From: Odontocerum albicorne
Taxonomy: Eukaryota > Arthropoda > Insecta > Trichoptera > Odontoceridae
Length of the DNA: 64,000 nt
Assembly: GCA_949825065.1 (NCBI GenBank)
Contig: OX463838.1
Coordinates: forward strand, 1-64,000
Reading direction: 5' to 3'
In this document: positions 1-10,899 of the stretch, piece by piece
Layout: every line of letters starts with the position of its first letter
How positions within the stretch are numbered: position 1 is the first letter of the stretch
Program-made: the position numbers and the translations under genes
Notes under the pieces: model-generated
The model's database searches: none
What the model was told of the DNA's origin: nothing
Seen by the model: only the letters and a program-made list of their open reading frames with translations

Positions 1-690
1 TATACACGTAATATAACATATCATACTCGTATATTAGGAAATTCGAGAGGTTTTAAATATTCTTTATTTGTTTCAAGCGAGTACATTACATAGCTCTCTT
101 TGCATCGTGGTCCGTTAAATATTGTGACCGATCACTCGTATCGATAATACTCGTACTAGTTCGTGCAGACAAGCTGTGAGAGCAGTACTGCACCAGCACT
201 CGAATGATCATAGCCACTAGCCACGACCGGTCTTGCACGAGAAGATGGTATAAAAAGGGAAAAGGTGCAATCAACACGAGTAGATATATTATAGTCTCGG
301 ATGTCCCGTTCTGGTCACAGTCGCAGTGAAGCCTCTCGGGCCTAAGCGCCCCTCGGGTGATGCGAGAGGGGCCCGGCCATCCCCACCCCATTCCACCCAG
401 CTGCAGGTGTGCGCAGCGCAGGCCGACAATATTATTTATTATCCCAACTTATTCCCTAAATTATCCCTCTCCCCCCCCCCCACCCCCCTTCCTGGTGGCA
501 CTCGCAGCGCATGCCAGGTGCCGGGACTCTGCCAGGAGGAGCCTCGATACACGTAACATATGAGACAACAACAAAGCGGACTAAATCCAACTTAAACTTA
601 TTCTTGACAAGCGTTTATTTTCCTCCAGATGTTTTATTCGCATTAAAATATAATATGCTCATAATAGACATTATAAAAACGTGTATCGTT
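1..690. other. Non-coding, with C-rich low-complexity patch
   Basis: No credible gene is seen. About 320-560 is GC- and pyrimidine-rich, with a nearly pure C run near 471-487. Open frames across it are compositional. Copies of the TACTCGTA motif lie near 23 and 147. Confidence 0.6.
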
Positions 691-826
691 GTGTGTGTCA
701 AGAAGAGTTAGGATGATGATAGTAATAGTATTAGCACACTTCAGAGTTTAAGTACAATGTGTGTGTCAAGAAGAGTTAGGATGATGATAGTAATAGTATT
801 AGCACACTTTAGAGTTTAGGTGCAAT
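691..826. repeat. 68-bp tandem repeat, 2 copies
   Basis: The segment starting GTGTGTCAAGAAG at 693 recurs at 761 with very few differences and runs into a short GT run near 826-841. Confidence 0.9.
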
Positions 827-874
827 GTGTGTGTGTGTGTGATAGGGCATACATTCAGTTGTCAAATAATATCT

Positions 875-1705
875 GTAAGGATGCAACAACAAAAAAATAC
901 CTCCACGAATCCTCGGAAACCTTTCAAATTGGTATGGGAGTTCGCCAAGGAGACGCTATTTCCCCAAAATTATTCACAGCTACACTTGAATATGTCTAGT
1001 AAACTGGAATAGCATAATAAAGGGCTGCTGATTGATGTTAAATACCTGAGCCATTTGCAGACGATACTCGTATCGTTATATTCTCACAAAACCCGAATGA
1101 TCTTCAGCACCAACTGCAGGAGTTGGCAGAGGTCAGTAAAGAAGTTAATTTAAAAATGAATATATCAAAAACCAAATATATGATGAACAGCTTTGCTACC
1201 CCTAAATCAATCATTGTAGATGGAAAACCGCTGGAACTTGTCCAGGAATATGTGTATTTGGGCCAACTTATTTCCTTTGTAGGTAGTATATTGGAGGAAA
1301 TAGCACGCAGGACAAAACTAGCATGGAGCTCATTTGAACGCTTGAATAACAACCTTCAAAAGTAATCTCACAATATCTTTGAATCGAAAAGTCTACAACC
1401 AGTGTATTTTCTCAGTACTTACGTACAAAAGCTCCAGCCGCACAAAGAAGCATGGAGAGATGCATGTTGGGATATTCTAAAAGAGACCGTAAACGAAACA
1501 ACTGGATTTGCAACGTAACAAAGATAGAAGACGTAATAAAGGTGTGCAAGAAAATGAAGTTACAATGGGCAGGACACATAGCCAGAATGTCAGATTCCCG
1601 ATGGACGTTTGAAATAATCCCAATGGTACCCAAGAGGCATAAAGTGGCCCAGAAGAGGACCGAAGGTACGCTGAATATTTGCAAAACGCACGCTTATAAA
1701 TTATT
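875..1705 (+). pseudogene. Decayed RTE-like LINE, reverse transcriptase C-terminal half
   Basis: Pieces of a non-LTR reverse transcriptase are spread over different frames. Near 930-990 one frame reads GVRQGDAISPKLFTATLE, the conserved motif after the palm domain in RTE-type polymerases. From 1123 to 1365 a frame reads KMNISKTKYM and later EYVYLGQLIS, the usual thumb-side motifs. From 1452 to about 1600 a frame reads MERCMLGYSKRDRKR and LQWAGHIARM, the conserved C-terminal block of these elements. The catalytic FADD box is not readable where expected (about 1055-1075). Frameshifts and stops show a dead, 5'-truncated copy. The clade assignment rests on remembered motif patterns only. Confidence 0.8.
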
Positions 1706-1924
1706 ACTTTTAGTTTAGGCATTAACACTGTAGAGGCTTAAAGATATTGTCATTTGAAAAACTTTAATTTTGAAAACCGGTATATATTCATACCATTATG
1801 GTAAGTGCTAAAAAAAGTATTTCATTAAACAAATTACACGCTAAAAATATTTTTCTTTTAATTGACGGACCTGAAAACAATATTCTATATTTTTTTAATT
1901 AAATCAAATAAATTGAAATGATTT

Positions 1925-2262
1925 TTATTGATTATAGTCACTTTCATCTCATCAGATATTCCTATTACTATATTACATTTATTTTCAGTGATTGGAATCA
2001 CTTTCATCTCATCAGATATTCCTATTACTCTATTAAATTTCTTTTCAGTGATTGGAATCACTTTCATCTCATCAGATATTCCTATTACTCTATTAAATTT
2101 CTTTTCAGTGATTGGAATCACTTTCATCTCATCAGATATTCCTATTACTCTATTAAATTTCTTTTCAGTGATTGGAATCACTTTCATCTCATCAGATATT
2201 CCTATTACTATATTACATTTCTTTTCAGTGGTTGGAACCACTTTCATCTCATCAGATTTTAA
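1925..2262. repeat. 60-bp minisatellite, about 5.5 copies
   Basis: The unit contains CACTTTCATCTCATCAG and CTTTTCAGTGATTGGAA and recurs every 60 bases with few substitutions. Because 60 is a multiple of 3, long frames stay open on both strands; these are not taken as genes. The array ends exactly where the Jockey-like LINE remnant begins. Confidence 0.95.
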
Positions 2263-4670
2263 TTTGAATAACGAGTCCACGGAAGTATTGTTGGATTATG
2301 GCCGTTTTCTTCAATCCAACGATCTTGTCCAATACAATCACATACTATAAATAACGAATACGGCAATATGCTGGACCTAGTATTAAGCAATACCAACTAC
2401 AAGGTGGACAGATCGTTGGAGTGCTTTCTAAAGGAAGAAAGACATCATCCGACACTCTCCGTGGATATCCAGGTGAGATGTGTGGGCCAAGGGAGGGGCC
2501 GCAAGTACCTTCCTTCGCCACCTAGGGCTCCTCCCCCCTTCCCGCGCGACTTACATATAACTACTATAAGGCAAATGTTTTACTCTTAAAGGACATTTTA
2601 CTACATTTCGATTGAAACACCCTCTATAGTATAGATAATATTGACAAAGCCGTAGAGTACTTCCATAGTGTCATTAACGGAACGCTACATATCTGCGTCC
2701 CACAGAAACATAATCTACCAAATTTGCCCAACTTTCCAGTTTGGTTCAATGTCGATATAATCCGAGAGCTCAAATAAAAACAAACATCGTAACAATTATC
2801 TTCAAAGCAGAAACCAGGCTGATTACTTAGAATACTCGAGGATGAGAGACAAATTAAAAACTCAAATAAAACAATCGCGCCATGAGTATTTAGCCAAGAT
2901 AGAGGCTGACATCCAAAACAGCCCTTCGAATCTTTGGAATCATGTAAAGAATAGAAAATCGAACAAAACTAGCTTCAAATCTATGAAACTGGGAGACAGT
3001 ATAATCGAAGACCCCCAAAAGATTGCAGAAAACTTTGCACAATATTTTCAGTCAATTTACCAAGATTCGAAGGCTAAATATGACATAAAAAATATATTAA
3101 ACAGTTCGTCAGACAGCAGAAGCATATCGCTCGATTCCATTTCTAAGGAAGAAGTGTTGAAAAACATAAACTCCTTGCAAACCGACAAAGCAATCGGACC
3201 AGATGGGTTATCAGTCGACATTTTCAAAGTCTGTGCAAAATACGTGCGTGCTCCCATCTGCTACATATTTAACTTGAGCATAAATACCAATACATTTCCC
3301 GTAAGCTGGAAGATAACCAGGGTCTGCCCTATCTTCAAATCGGGAGACCCGTTAGACTCTCACAATTACAGACCTGTAGCTGTTCTCTCTTTGCTTCCAA
3401 AATTTTTCGACACTGTACTGTGCAACCAATTGACCCACCAAGTATCAACAAGACTTATTGAAAACCAGCATGGATTTTTCCCAAAACGATCGACTGTTAC
3501 TAACCTTCTCTCTCTCACACAACAGATCGCGTCAAACTTAGACGAACTTTCACAAACGGACGTAATATATACAGACTTCCAGAAAACTTTCGACAAAGTT
3601 GATCACGATATATTACTTAAGAAAATGCATAAACTGGGCTTCAGCGAAAATCTAATTGGATTATTTGCATCATACCTAAAAGAAAGATCTCAATATGTAA
3701 CAATCCGTAAAAAGTCTTCTGTGGAATTTATCGCAAGATCTGGTATACCACAAGGATCTAATTTAGATCCCCTACTATTCCTCATATTAATGACGACATT
3801 CAAAATTCCATAAGTCACTTGACATGTTTATTGTTCGCTGACGACTTGAAAATCAAAAAGATCAATTCACCGCCCAACTGTGCACAGTTCCAACAGGACC
3901 TAGACTCCGTAGTCTCCTGGACTGAGCTAAATCATCTTCTGTTCAACGTTAATACATGTGTCTGTGTATCTTATAGTCGATCGTTTTCACCAATCCACCA
4001 TCAGTATACTATACAGGGAGTGGCACTAAACAGAGTCTCTAAATTCAAAGATTTGGGCGTAACCTTTGATTTCGGACTCATGTTTGTTAACCATGTCTCA
4101 CGTTTGATATCGGACTGTTACAAACTACTCAGTTTTATAATGAGAATATCAAGAGAATTTAACAGCACCGATATCCTCCGAAACTTATATAATTATCTAA
4201 TTAGAACCAAATTAGAATATGCATCTACGGTTTGGGCTCCTCATCAGCTCAAATATAAAAACAATATAGAACAAATACAAAAAAAATTCCTCAGATATCT
4301 ATGGTACAGAACAAAGGGCGATTACCCAAAATATGCTCACCATGTCGAACTTCTTACGGTGTGTAACTATAGAAGCCTCGAAACAAGAAGGCAAGAATCC
4401 ATTGCGATATTCCTAATAAAGGTTTTCCAAGGTTCTATTAACTGTCCCGCGATTCTAGAAGCACTAAGTTTATATGTACCCAATAAATATATCCGTGCAA
4501 GGAATCACCCTCTGTTCTACATACCAACTTACAGGACGAATATCATGGCTAAACACTCAGTCACGCGTGGTATAGAGATAATGAACCAACTGAATGACAC
4601 TGTTGATATATTCTTCGTACCGTCTAGCAGTATGAGAAGAATCCTGGGTCAAGATCAATTCTCAAAATAA
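2262..4670 (+). pseudogene. Jockey/CR1-superfamily-like LINE, endonuclease end plus reverse transcriptase
   Basis: The first part (about 2262-2475) matches the end of an AP endonuclease domain, with LDLVLSN and a HHPTLSVDI block, in two frames. After a linker, an open frame from 2842 to 3813 carries reverse transcriptase motifs: GPDGLS, the QHGFFPKRSTVTNL block, the catalytic box TDFQKTFDKVDHD near 3570-3610 (first Asp present), and GIPQGSNLDPLLF. A frameshift near 3780 moves the rest into another frame, where HINDDI and the FADD box (3834-3845) follow at once, so the break is recent or small. That frame runs to 4670 with a normal C-terminal region. A GC-rich stretch at about 2477-2545 interrupts the linker and looks inserted. 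Catalytic residues are intact, but the element is frameshifted and 5'-truncated. Confidence 0.88.
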
Positions 4671-4714
4671 AACGAAGCACCTTATCCACAATGTAATCAA
4701 TATGAAATAAAAAA

Positions 4715-4908
4715 TGATATTTCCCGCCTATCTCAAATGTCACATACCAGGGTTCTTCAAAATTATATTTCCCGCCTATCTCAAATGTCACGAACCAAGC
4801 TTATTCCAAATTATATTTCCCGCCTATCTCAAATGTCACGAACCAGGCTTATTCCAAATTATATTTCCCGCCTATCTCAAATGTCACGAACCAGGCTTAT
4901 TCAAAATG
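4715..4908. repeat. 48-bp minisatellite, 4 copies, at LINE 3' end
   Basis: The unit ATTTCCCGCCTATCTCAAAT and its neighbours repeat every 48 bases, starting about 45 bases after the LINE stop codon. It may be the 3' UTR repeat of that LINE rather than host DNA. Confidence 0.92.
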
Positions 4909-4987
4909 AATTGGCATCTTCATTGTACTAAAGTGGATATTGTGATACGAGTATGTGATAATTCTCAAAGTTGACGAAAAAACTTTT

Positions 4988-5115
4988 TTGAAATGCTGTA
5001 CTGTGGAACTATGGAAACATTGCCAAATCCGAAATACTGTACTGTGGAACTATAGAAACCTTGCCAAATCCGAAATGCTGTACTGTGAAACTATAGAAAC
5101 CTTGCCAAATCCGAT
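4988..5115. repeat. 41-bp tandem repeat, 3 copies
   Basis: The unit contains GCTGTACTGTGGAACTAT and TTGCCAAATCCG, and recurs near 4993, 5034 and 5075. Confidence 0.9.
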
Positions 5116-6545
5116 TTTAACCTGGAATATCAGAAGCGAAGAAATATGGAAAAATCAGAATTATTTAGACTAAAATTTTGACTAAAAATCATTTGATTCT
5201 TGTTTTTTTAGACGACGAACAGCAGATTCCACGTGCGATCCTTGTGACATGGCCAACACCTAACGTGGTTCTGTTCTGTGCGACCAGAGCTGTGAAGTCC
5301 CCCCGCCTGAAGACGAAGACGGCTCGATGATGGATGATGGATGATGGATGATGGATAAGAATGTTGGACGTGACCTTTGGAATTATTCTTTGTTTTATTT
5401 CTTAATGTTTGATTTCTATCAACCTTATTTCATTAAACTGCATATCTAATTTAACATTATTAAATCTGGTTTTAAAATTAGTTCATAAAAATTATATTCT
5501 TTAGAATTATTTATCTCAACATTTTTATAGTAATGAAGTGTAAGTGACAGGATTTGCGATGACCTATTATTATTTTGGGGCATGCGCAAAATTTTATGTT
5601 ATCATAGAATATTGGTTTAGTTTATTTCTGAATAGTCTATTGTAAGTTAGAAGTTCTATGTTATGTTATGTTATGTTATAATATAATGTCAAGTGTAGTT
5701 TGTTTGAACAAGTCAGTGGCTCGTGTACGGGCACCGCTCGCTAAATCCGCCCCTGTGCCTGGAAAACTCAATGGCGCAAACTGAATTCTCACGTATCAGT
5801 GCTCTCAAATGCGCCCTCCTTCCCTCTCCTTCCCCTCCCGCCCCTCCCCACCCTCCTCTCCCGCATCGCCGTACCCGCTCGGCTTTATTGCACCGCTTCC
5901 GGCTCCTCCACGTGACAAACGGCCACGTCTCGCTCGCAGCGGAGTCGACACGCTCTCGCCGCCTCGCTCTTCCTCTAGCGCCCTTCTCCGTCTCTCGCAC
6001 TTCCCTTCCCCGGCCCGCCACCTCGCCACATTTCCCGTGACAAATAGCAGAGAGGGATGGGCAAGGAAGCGGGTGATATATCAGATTGCCGTCTCGCTCT
6101 CCCCCCCCCCCCGCCCTCCACCCACTCACTGCCCTCGCTCCAAATTGAATTGGCCATTAGATGTGATCACATTCCCCACCTTCCCGCTCCGCCTCCACCC
6201 GACCCGACTCGACCCCGCACCACCGTGAAGAACTTTATGAATCGAGAATTAATCTCCGGTGGCAGCGGGCGCCTCATTAGCAGGTGTGTACTCGGCCAGA
6301 TTGAGTTCCATTGTGTGCACTGCAGACATACTCGTAGATGCACCCTGTATGGTAACATATGTGTGTACTCTGTACTCACCTCCACTTCACTCCCGCGAAC
6401 GTAATGAATAGTGGGCTTGTAATATGAATTGTGGCACAAATTACTTTTCTTATATCTACTGAGCACTTATATCCTTGTATTCGCCCCCATCACCAAATCG
6501 GAGACTGTGAGAGGGTGGTGTGGTGTGTGACAACCATTCTCCAGT

Positions 6546-6579
<34 letters not shown>

Positions 6580-7750
6580 TAATGCTCCACAAAAGAGGAA
6601 GAGGGCTGAAAACTTCTAAATATTAATGTGATATAGAGTTTCTCTACTCTGAATCGTCAAATTTGATCCGGAAAAGAGACAACGCGAAAAACACAACACT
6701 TACTGGTAACATATTATTCGACACGAGTTTTATTAAAAAATCGAACGCATACCATAAATAATGGAGATTAGACCTTAGTCATGCATTTGAACCATGCTGC
6801 TACGAGTACAATCGGATTCATTTCGATATACTCGTACTATATTGTAAGACTGGACTTTTAATTAGTCACGTAAAACCAGTGATTGATTTAAGTCTAACAA
6901 AAGCTAAAAAAATCCGACATGTTTTGAATCTTCATCGCCAACTACTCGTACTTACTCGTTCTAAAACACTACTCTACACATGTTGTACTCGTAACATATG
7001 CACGAGTACAACTCACGTACCATACGAGTACCATATGTGGAGCTTAAGTAAGTACGAGTAGATTATCGAATATGTATGGTAGACTATGATATAAGTTCAG
7101 AACAGGACTTGTGAAGGAAATTGAAAGGAAAAAATGAAAGGAAAAAAGACTTGTGAAGTGTTTTTCTAAATCTTGCAAGCCTTGAACAGGAGACGGAGAT
7201 CCTGAGGGAGAAGACATGCGACGTTAATTTTGAAAAAGAAACTACTCCCCACATAACATAAGATACTGTACGAGTATATCCCCACGAGTATATCACTACT
7301 AATCCCTAAACCCGATGAAGATGGTTCTGGGCCAAAAGGAATGTCTCGTTCCTAAATCAATGCAAACCCATCTCTCTCTTTGATTTGAGGTTAACGTTTT
7401 ATATTTTGGAAACATATTGGTAATGAATACACTTTAAAAGCAATGAAGACACATCGACGGTATAGGCACGTCCATTTAATAATAATGCGCGCATTTGCCA
7501 TGCCAATAGTAATAGCTTAATGATATTTGATCGAAATGTTTGTTTTGAGAAGTATGTTACTGCGGAAGTCCACAGTAAGTACTGTCCTTTTCTGATTCGT
7601 CAATTCCTCGCGCCGCCTTCGAGCCTTCGTGTTTAGAATCAGAGGAGTAAGCGCACAACTCGTTCTACATAATCGCGCGTGTTATTAATAACACCGCACG
7701 TGAAAAAATACTCGTAACAACACTCGTAATTATTTGACACGTGTGAGTTA
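5116..7750. other. Non-coding, microsatellites and a GC/pyrimidine-rich island
   Basis: No gene is recognised. It contains a 7-bp GATGATG-type run (about 5325-5357), an ATGTT run (5657-5680), a pyrimidine-rich island (about 5730-6225; C-rich runs near 5820-5870 and 6100-6120) and a hexanucleotide GGGACA run (6542-6578). Several TACGAGTA or TACTCGTA motifs lie between about 6331 and 7290. Confidence 0.6.
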
Positions 7751-8005
7751 TTCACATGCGGAGTACTATTGCTAACTATTACTAGCGCGATGACGTTTGA
7801 TAGCAGGACTTGTATACGGCGTTACACTCGAGACCCGCGGTAATCTTGTTGCATTTTCACATGCGGAGTACTATTGCTAACTATTACTAGCGCGATGACG
7901 TTTGATAGCAGGACTTGTATACGGCGTTACACTCGAGACCCGCGGTAATCTTGTTGCATTTTCACATGCGGAGTACTATTGCTAACTATTACTAGCGCGA
8001 TGACG
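7751..8005. repeat. 105-bp tandem repeat, 2.4 copies
   Basis: The unit begins TTCACATGCGGAGTACTATT at 7751, 7856 and 7961 and is almost identical between copies. The third copy breaks off near 8005. It lies just upstream of the unrelated 31-bp array. Confidence 0.95.
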
Positions 8006-8110
8006 AACCGCGAGTTTCGTGCCTACTTCAGAGGTTCTAAACCCGAAGGCTCGATTATTGAAGCCGAAGACGATGATGTTTCCCGACTATGCTATTTAAT
8101 ATTTTCAAAT

Positions 8111-9390
8111 TAGGATATGAATACGTTGATAGGTTTTGAATAAGGATATGAATACGTTGATGGGTTTCGAATAAGGATATGAATACGTTGATGAGTTTCG
8201 AATAAGGATATGAATACGTTGATGAGTTTCGAATAAGGATATGAATACGTTGATGAGTTTCGAATAAGGATATGAATACCTTGATGAGTTTCGAATAAGG
8301 ATATGAATACGTTGATGAGTTTCGAATAAGGATATGAATACGTTGATGAGTTTCGAATAAGGATATGAATACGTTGATGAGTTTCGAATAAGGATATGAT
8401 TACGTTGATGAGTTTCGAATAAGGATATGAATACCTTGATGAGTTTCGAATAAGGATATGAATACGTTGATGAGTTTCGAATAAGGATATGAATACGTTG
8501 ATGAGTTTCGAATAAGGATATGAATACGTTGATGAGTTTCGAATAAGGATATGAATACGTTGATGAGTTTCGAATAAGGATATGATTACGTTGATGAGTT
8601 TCGAATAAGGATATGAATACCTTGATGAGTTTCGAATAAAGATATGAATACGTTGATGAGTTTCGAATAAGGATATGAATACGTTGATGAGTTTCGAATA
8701 AGGATATGAATACGTTGATGAGTTTCGAATAAGGATATGACTACGTTGATGAGTTTCGAATAAGGATATGATTACGTTGATGAGTTTCGAATAAGGATAT
8801 GAATACCTTGATGAGTTTCGAATAAGGATATGAATACGTTGATGAGTTTCGAATAAGGATATGAATACCTTGATGAGTTTCGAATAAGGATATGAATACC
8901 TTGATGAGTTTCGAATAAGGATATGAATACGTTGATGAGTTTCGAATAAGGATATGAATACGTTGATGAGTTTCGAATAAGGATATGAATACGTTGATGA
9001 GTTTCGAATAAGGATATGATTACGTTGATGAGTTTCGAATAAGGATATGAATACCTTGATGAGTTTCGAATAAGGATATGAATACGTTGATGAGTTTCGA
9101 ATAAGGATATGAATACGTTGATGAGTTTCGAATAAGGATATGAATACGTTGATGAGTTTCGAATAAGGATATGATTACGTTGATGAGTTTCGAATAAGGA
9201 TATGAATACGTTGATGAGTTTCGAATAAGGATATGAATACGTTGATGAGTTTCGAATAAGGATATGAATACGTTGATGAGTTTCGAATAAGGATATGAAT
9301 ACGTTGATGAGTTTCGAATAAGGATATGAATACCTTGATGAGTTTCGAATAAGGATATGAATATGTTATGTTGATGGGTTTCGAATTATG
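8111..9390. repeat. 31-bp minisatellite, about 41 copies, with 6-unit higher-order repeat
   Basis: The unit reads AAGGATATGAATACG followed by TTGATGAGTTTCGAAT. Variant units carry GATTACG in place of GAATACG, or ATACCTTG in place of ATACGTTG. GATTACG variants occur near 8397, 8583 and 8769, that is, 186 bases or six units apart, and are usually followed by the ATACCTTG variant. This shows amplification of multi-unit blocks. The edges are more degenerate than the centre. Confidence 0.97.
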
Positions 9391-9422
9391 TTACGAATAA
9401 AAAAAACAATAAATATCTTTCA

Positions 9423-9560
9423 ATGTTTTCAGACGAAACAAACTTCATATTCGACGTGATTCGGAAACCAAACCGAAAATATAACAATCATGAGTCGATG
9501 TGTTACAAGAGACAATCTAACATAAGAAACGGTGCAGACAGACAGACACTGGTTACACTG
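9423..9560 (+). pseudogene. Possible DDE-transposase scrap
   Basis: An open frame starts MFSDETNFIFDVI, then RKPNRKYNNHE. FSDE followed by a hydrophobic stretch resembles the block around the central catalytic Asp of Tc1/mariner-type transposases. The match is short, no other transposase motif or terminal repeat is seen, and the frame may be chance. Confidence 0.2.
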
Positions 9561-10323
9561 TTATGTTACACTGGTTCAGTTCACGTTACGTTACGCTCGA
9601 CACATGAAGACAATTTTAAAAACGTAATAATAAAACTAATTTTGTGTTCAAAATTTTCTTCACCGAAGCAAACATAAGAAAACCCTTTGGCGTGAGGAAA
9701 GAATTACTATTGTCGGGGGGAGGTGCGGCGCGCGCGCCCTCAGAGACGGCGGGAGGTTTGGGCGGGGGCTGGGGCGGCTAATCCAATTCCGGCCAATCGT
9801 TTTTATGTGCCCGCCTCTCCTTTCCCCTGCCCACCCCCCGTCCCACACTCGAGAAGGCATTGTCGGAGAAATGATTGCGCTCGATTATTTTCCTCGCTGG
9901 CCCGAGCAGGGCTCACTCCGTTCCAGGTCCCGCGGCGCGCCTGCCGCGGGCCCCCGCACATACAGTGCGAGTGTATTTATCATATATGGTACGTTATGTA
10001 CGTGTATAAGCCACTTTATTTTACTGAAATGTGTGGTTATCTCTTCTTAACCAACCGGATAAAAGAAACATTATATTTAATATCAACTGCAAGATACGAG
10101 ATTATCGAATATTTACCTAACTTTGTGTTAAAAATACATTTTCTTATAAAACATTATTTAACGAGTATGTCATTTGTTCGAAATCTGAAACAGAAAAGAT
10201 AAACTGTTTCGAATATCATGAAATATAATAGCAAAAGGGGGAAAGGGGAAGGGATTTGAAAGAAATACGTTTTCCATTTCGGAGAGATGTGCGAGTAATA
10301 CGTGTATGTTTTATTTTCTGTTC
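9561..10323. other. Non-coding, with GC-rich island
   Basis: About 9715-9960 is GC-rich with many CpG and alternating purine/pyrimidine runs, flanked by AT-rich DNA. No exon with convincing splice sites or a protein family is seen. Confidence 0.5.
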
Positions 10324-10517
10324 ACATTGAGGAGTACTTACATTGAGGAGTACTTACGTTGAGGAGTACTTACATTGAGGAGTATTTACGTTGAGAAGTA
10401 CTTACATTGAGGAGTACTTACATTGAGGAGTACTTACATTGAGGAGTACTTACGTTGAGAAGTACTTACATTGAGGAGTACATACATTGAGGAGTACTTA
10501 CATTGAGGAGTACTTAC
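10324..10517. repeat. 16-bp minisatellite, about 12 copies
   Basis: The unit CATTGAGGAGTACTTA repeats with small changes (CG for CA, AGAAG for GGAG). Confidence 0.95.
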
Positions 10518-10775
10518 GGACGGACATGGATGTGATGTGGTGAACTATACCGTTAGGATACTTATGTAATAGCTGAAGCATTCGAAGAGCTTAAGGGCTT
10601 TATTCTTATAGAAATCGAGGGCTTTATTTTTTGCAGATTGGCTGTTTCGGAGTGTGGTAAAAAAATGGTTCGTTGACCATCTTCGCATAAGAGCTTTGAC
10701 TCCAATTCCCGATGTTACCTAAAATTAAAAAAAAAAAAAAGGGTATCGGTCCAGTGTTGCCGGCATGTGCGATGA

Positions 10776-10895
10776 TCGACAGCGATCTCCTCGCCTACTC
10801 AAGTTGTACTGAGCCCGACAGCGATCTCCTCGCCTACTCAAGTTGTACTGAGCCCGACAGCGATCTCCTCGCCTACTCAAGTTGTACTGAGCCCG
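10776..10895. repeat. 39-bp tandem repeat, 3 copies
   Basis: The unit starts GACAGCGATCTCCTCGCC and is nearly perfect. In the plus frame it would read DSDLLAYSSCTEP three times, but no gene context supports translation. Confidence 0.92.
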
Positions 10896-10899
10896 AAGA

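Noticed and set aside
5713..6229. Overlapping frames of 105-139 codons on both strands
   Set aside because: They span a pyrimidine-rich stretch; products are Pro/Ser- or Arg/Gly-rich in every frame with no domain.
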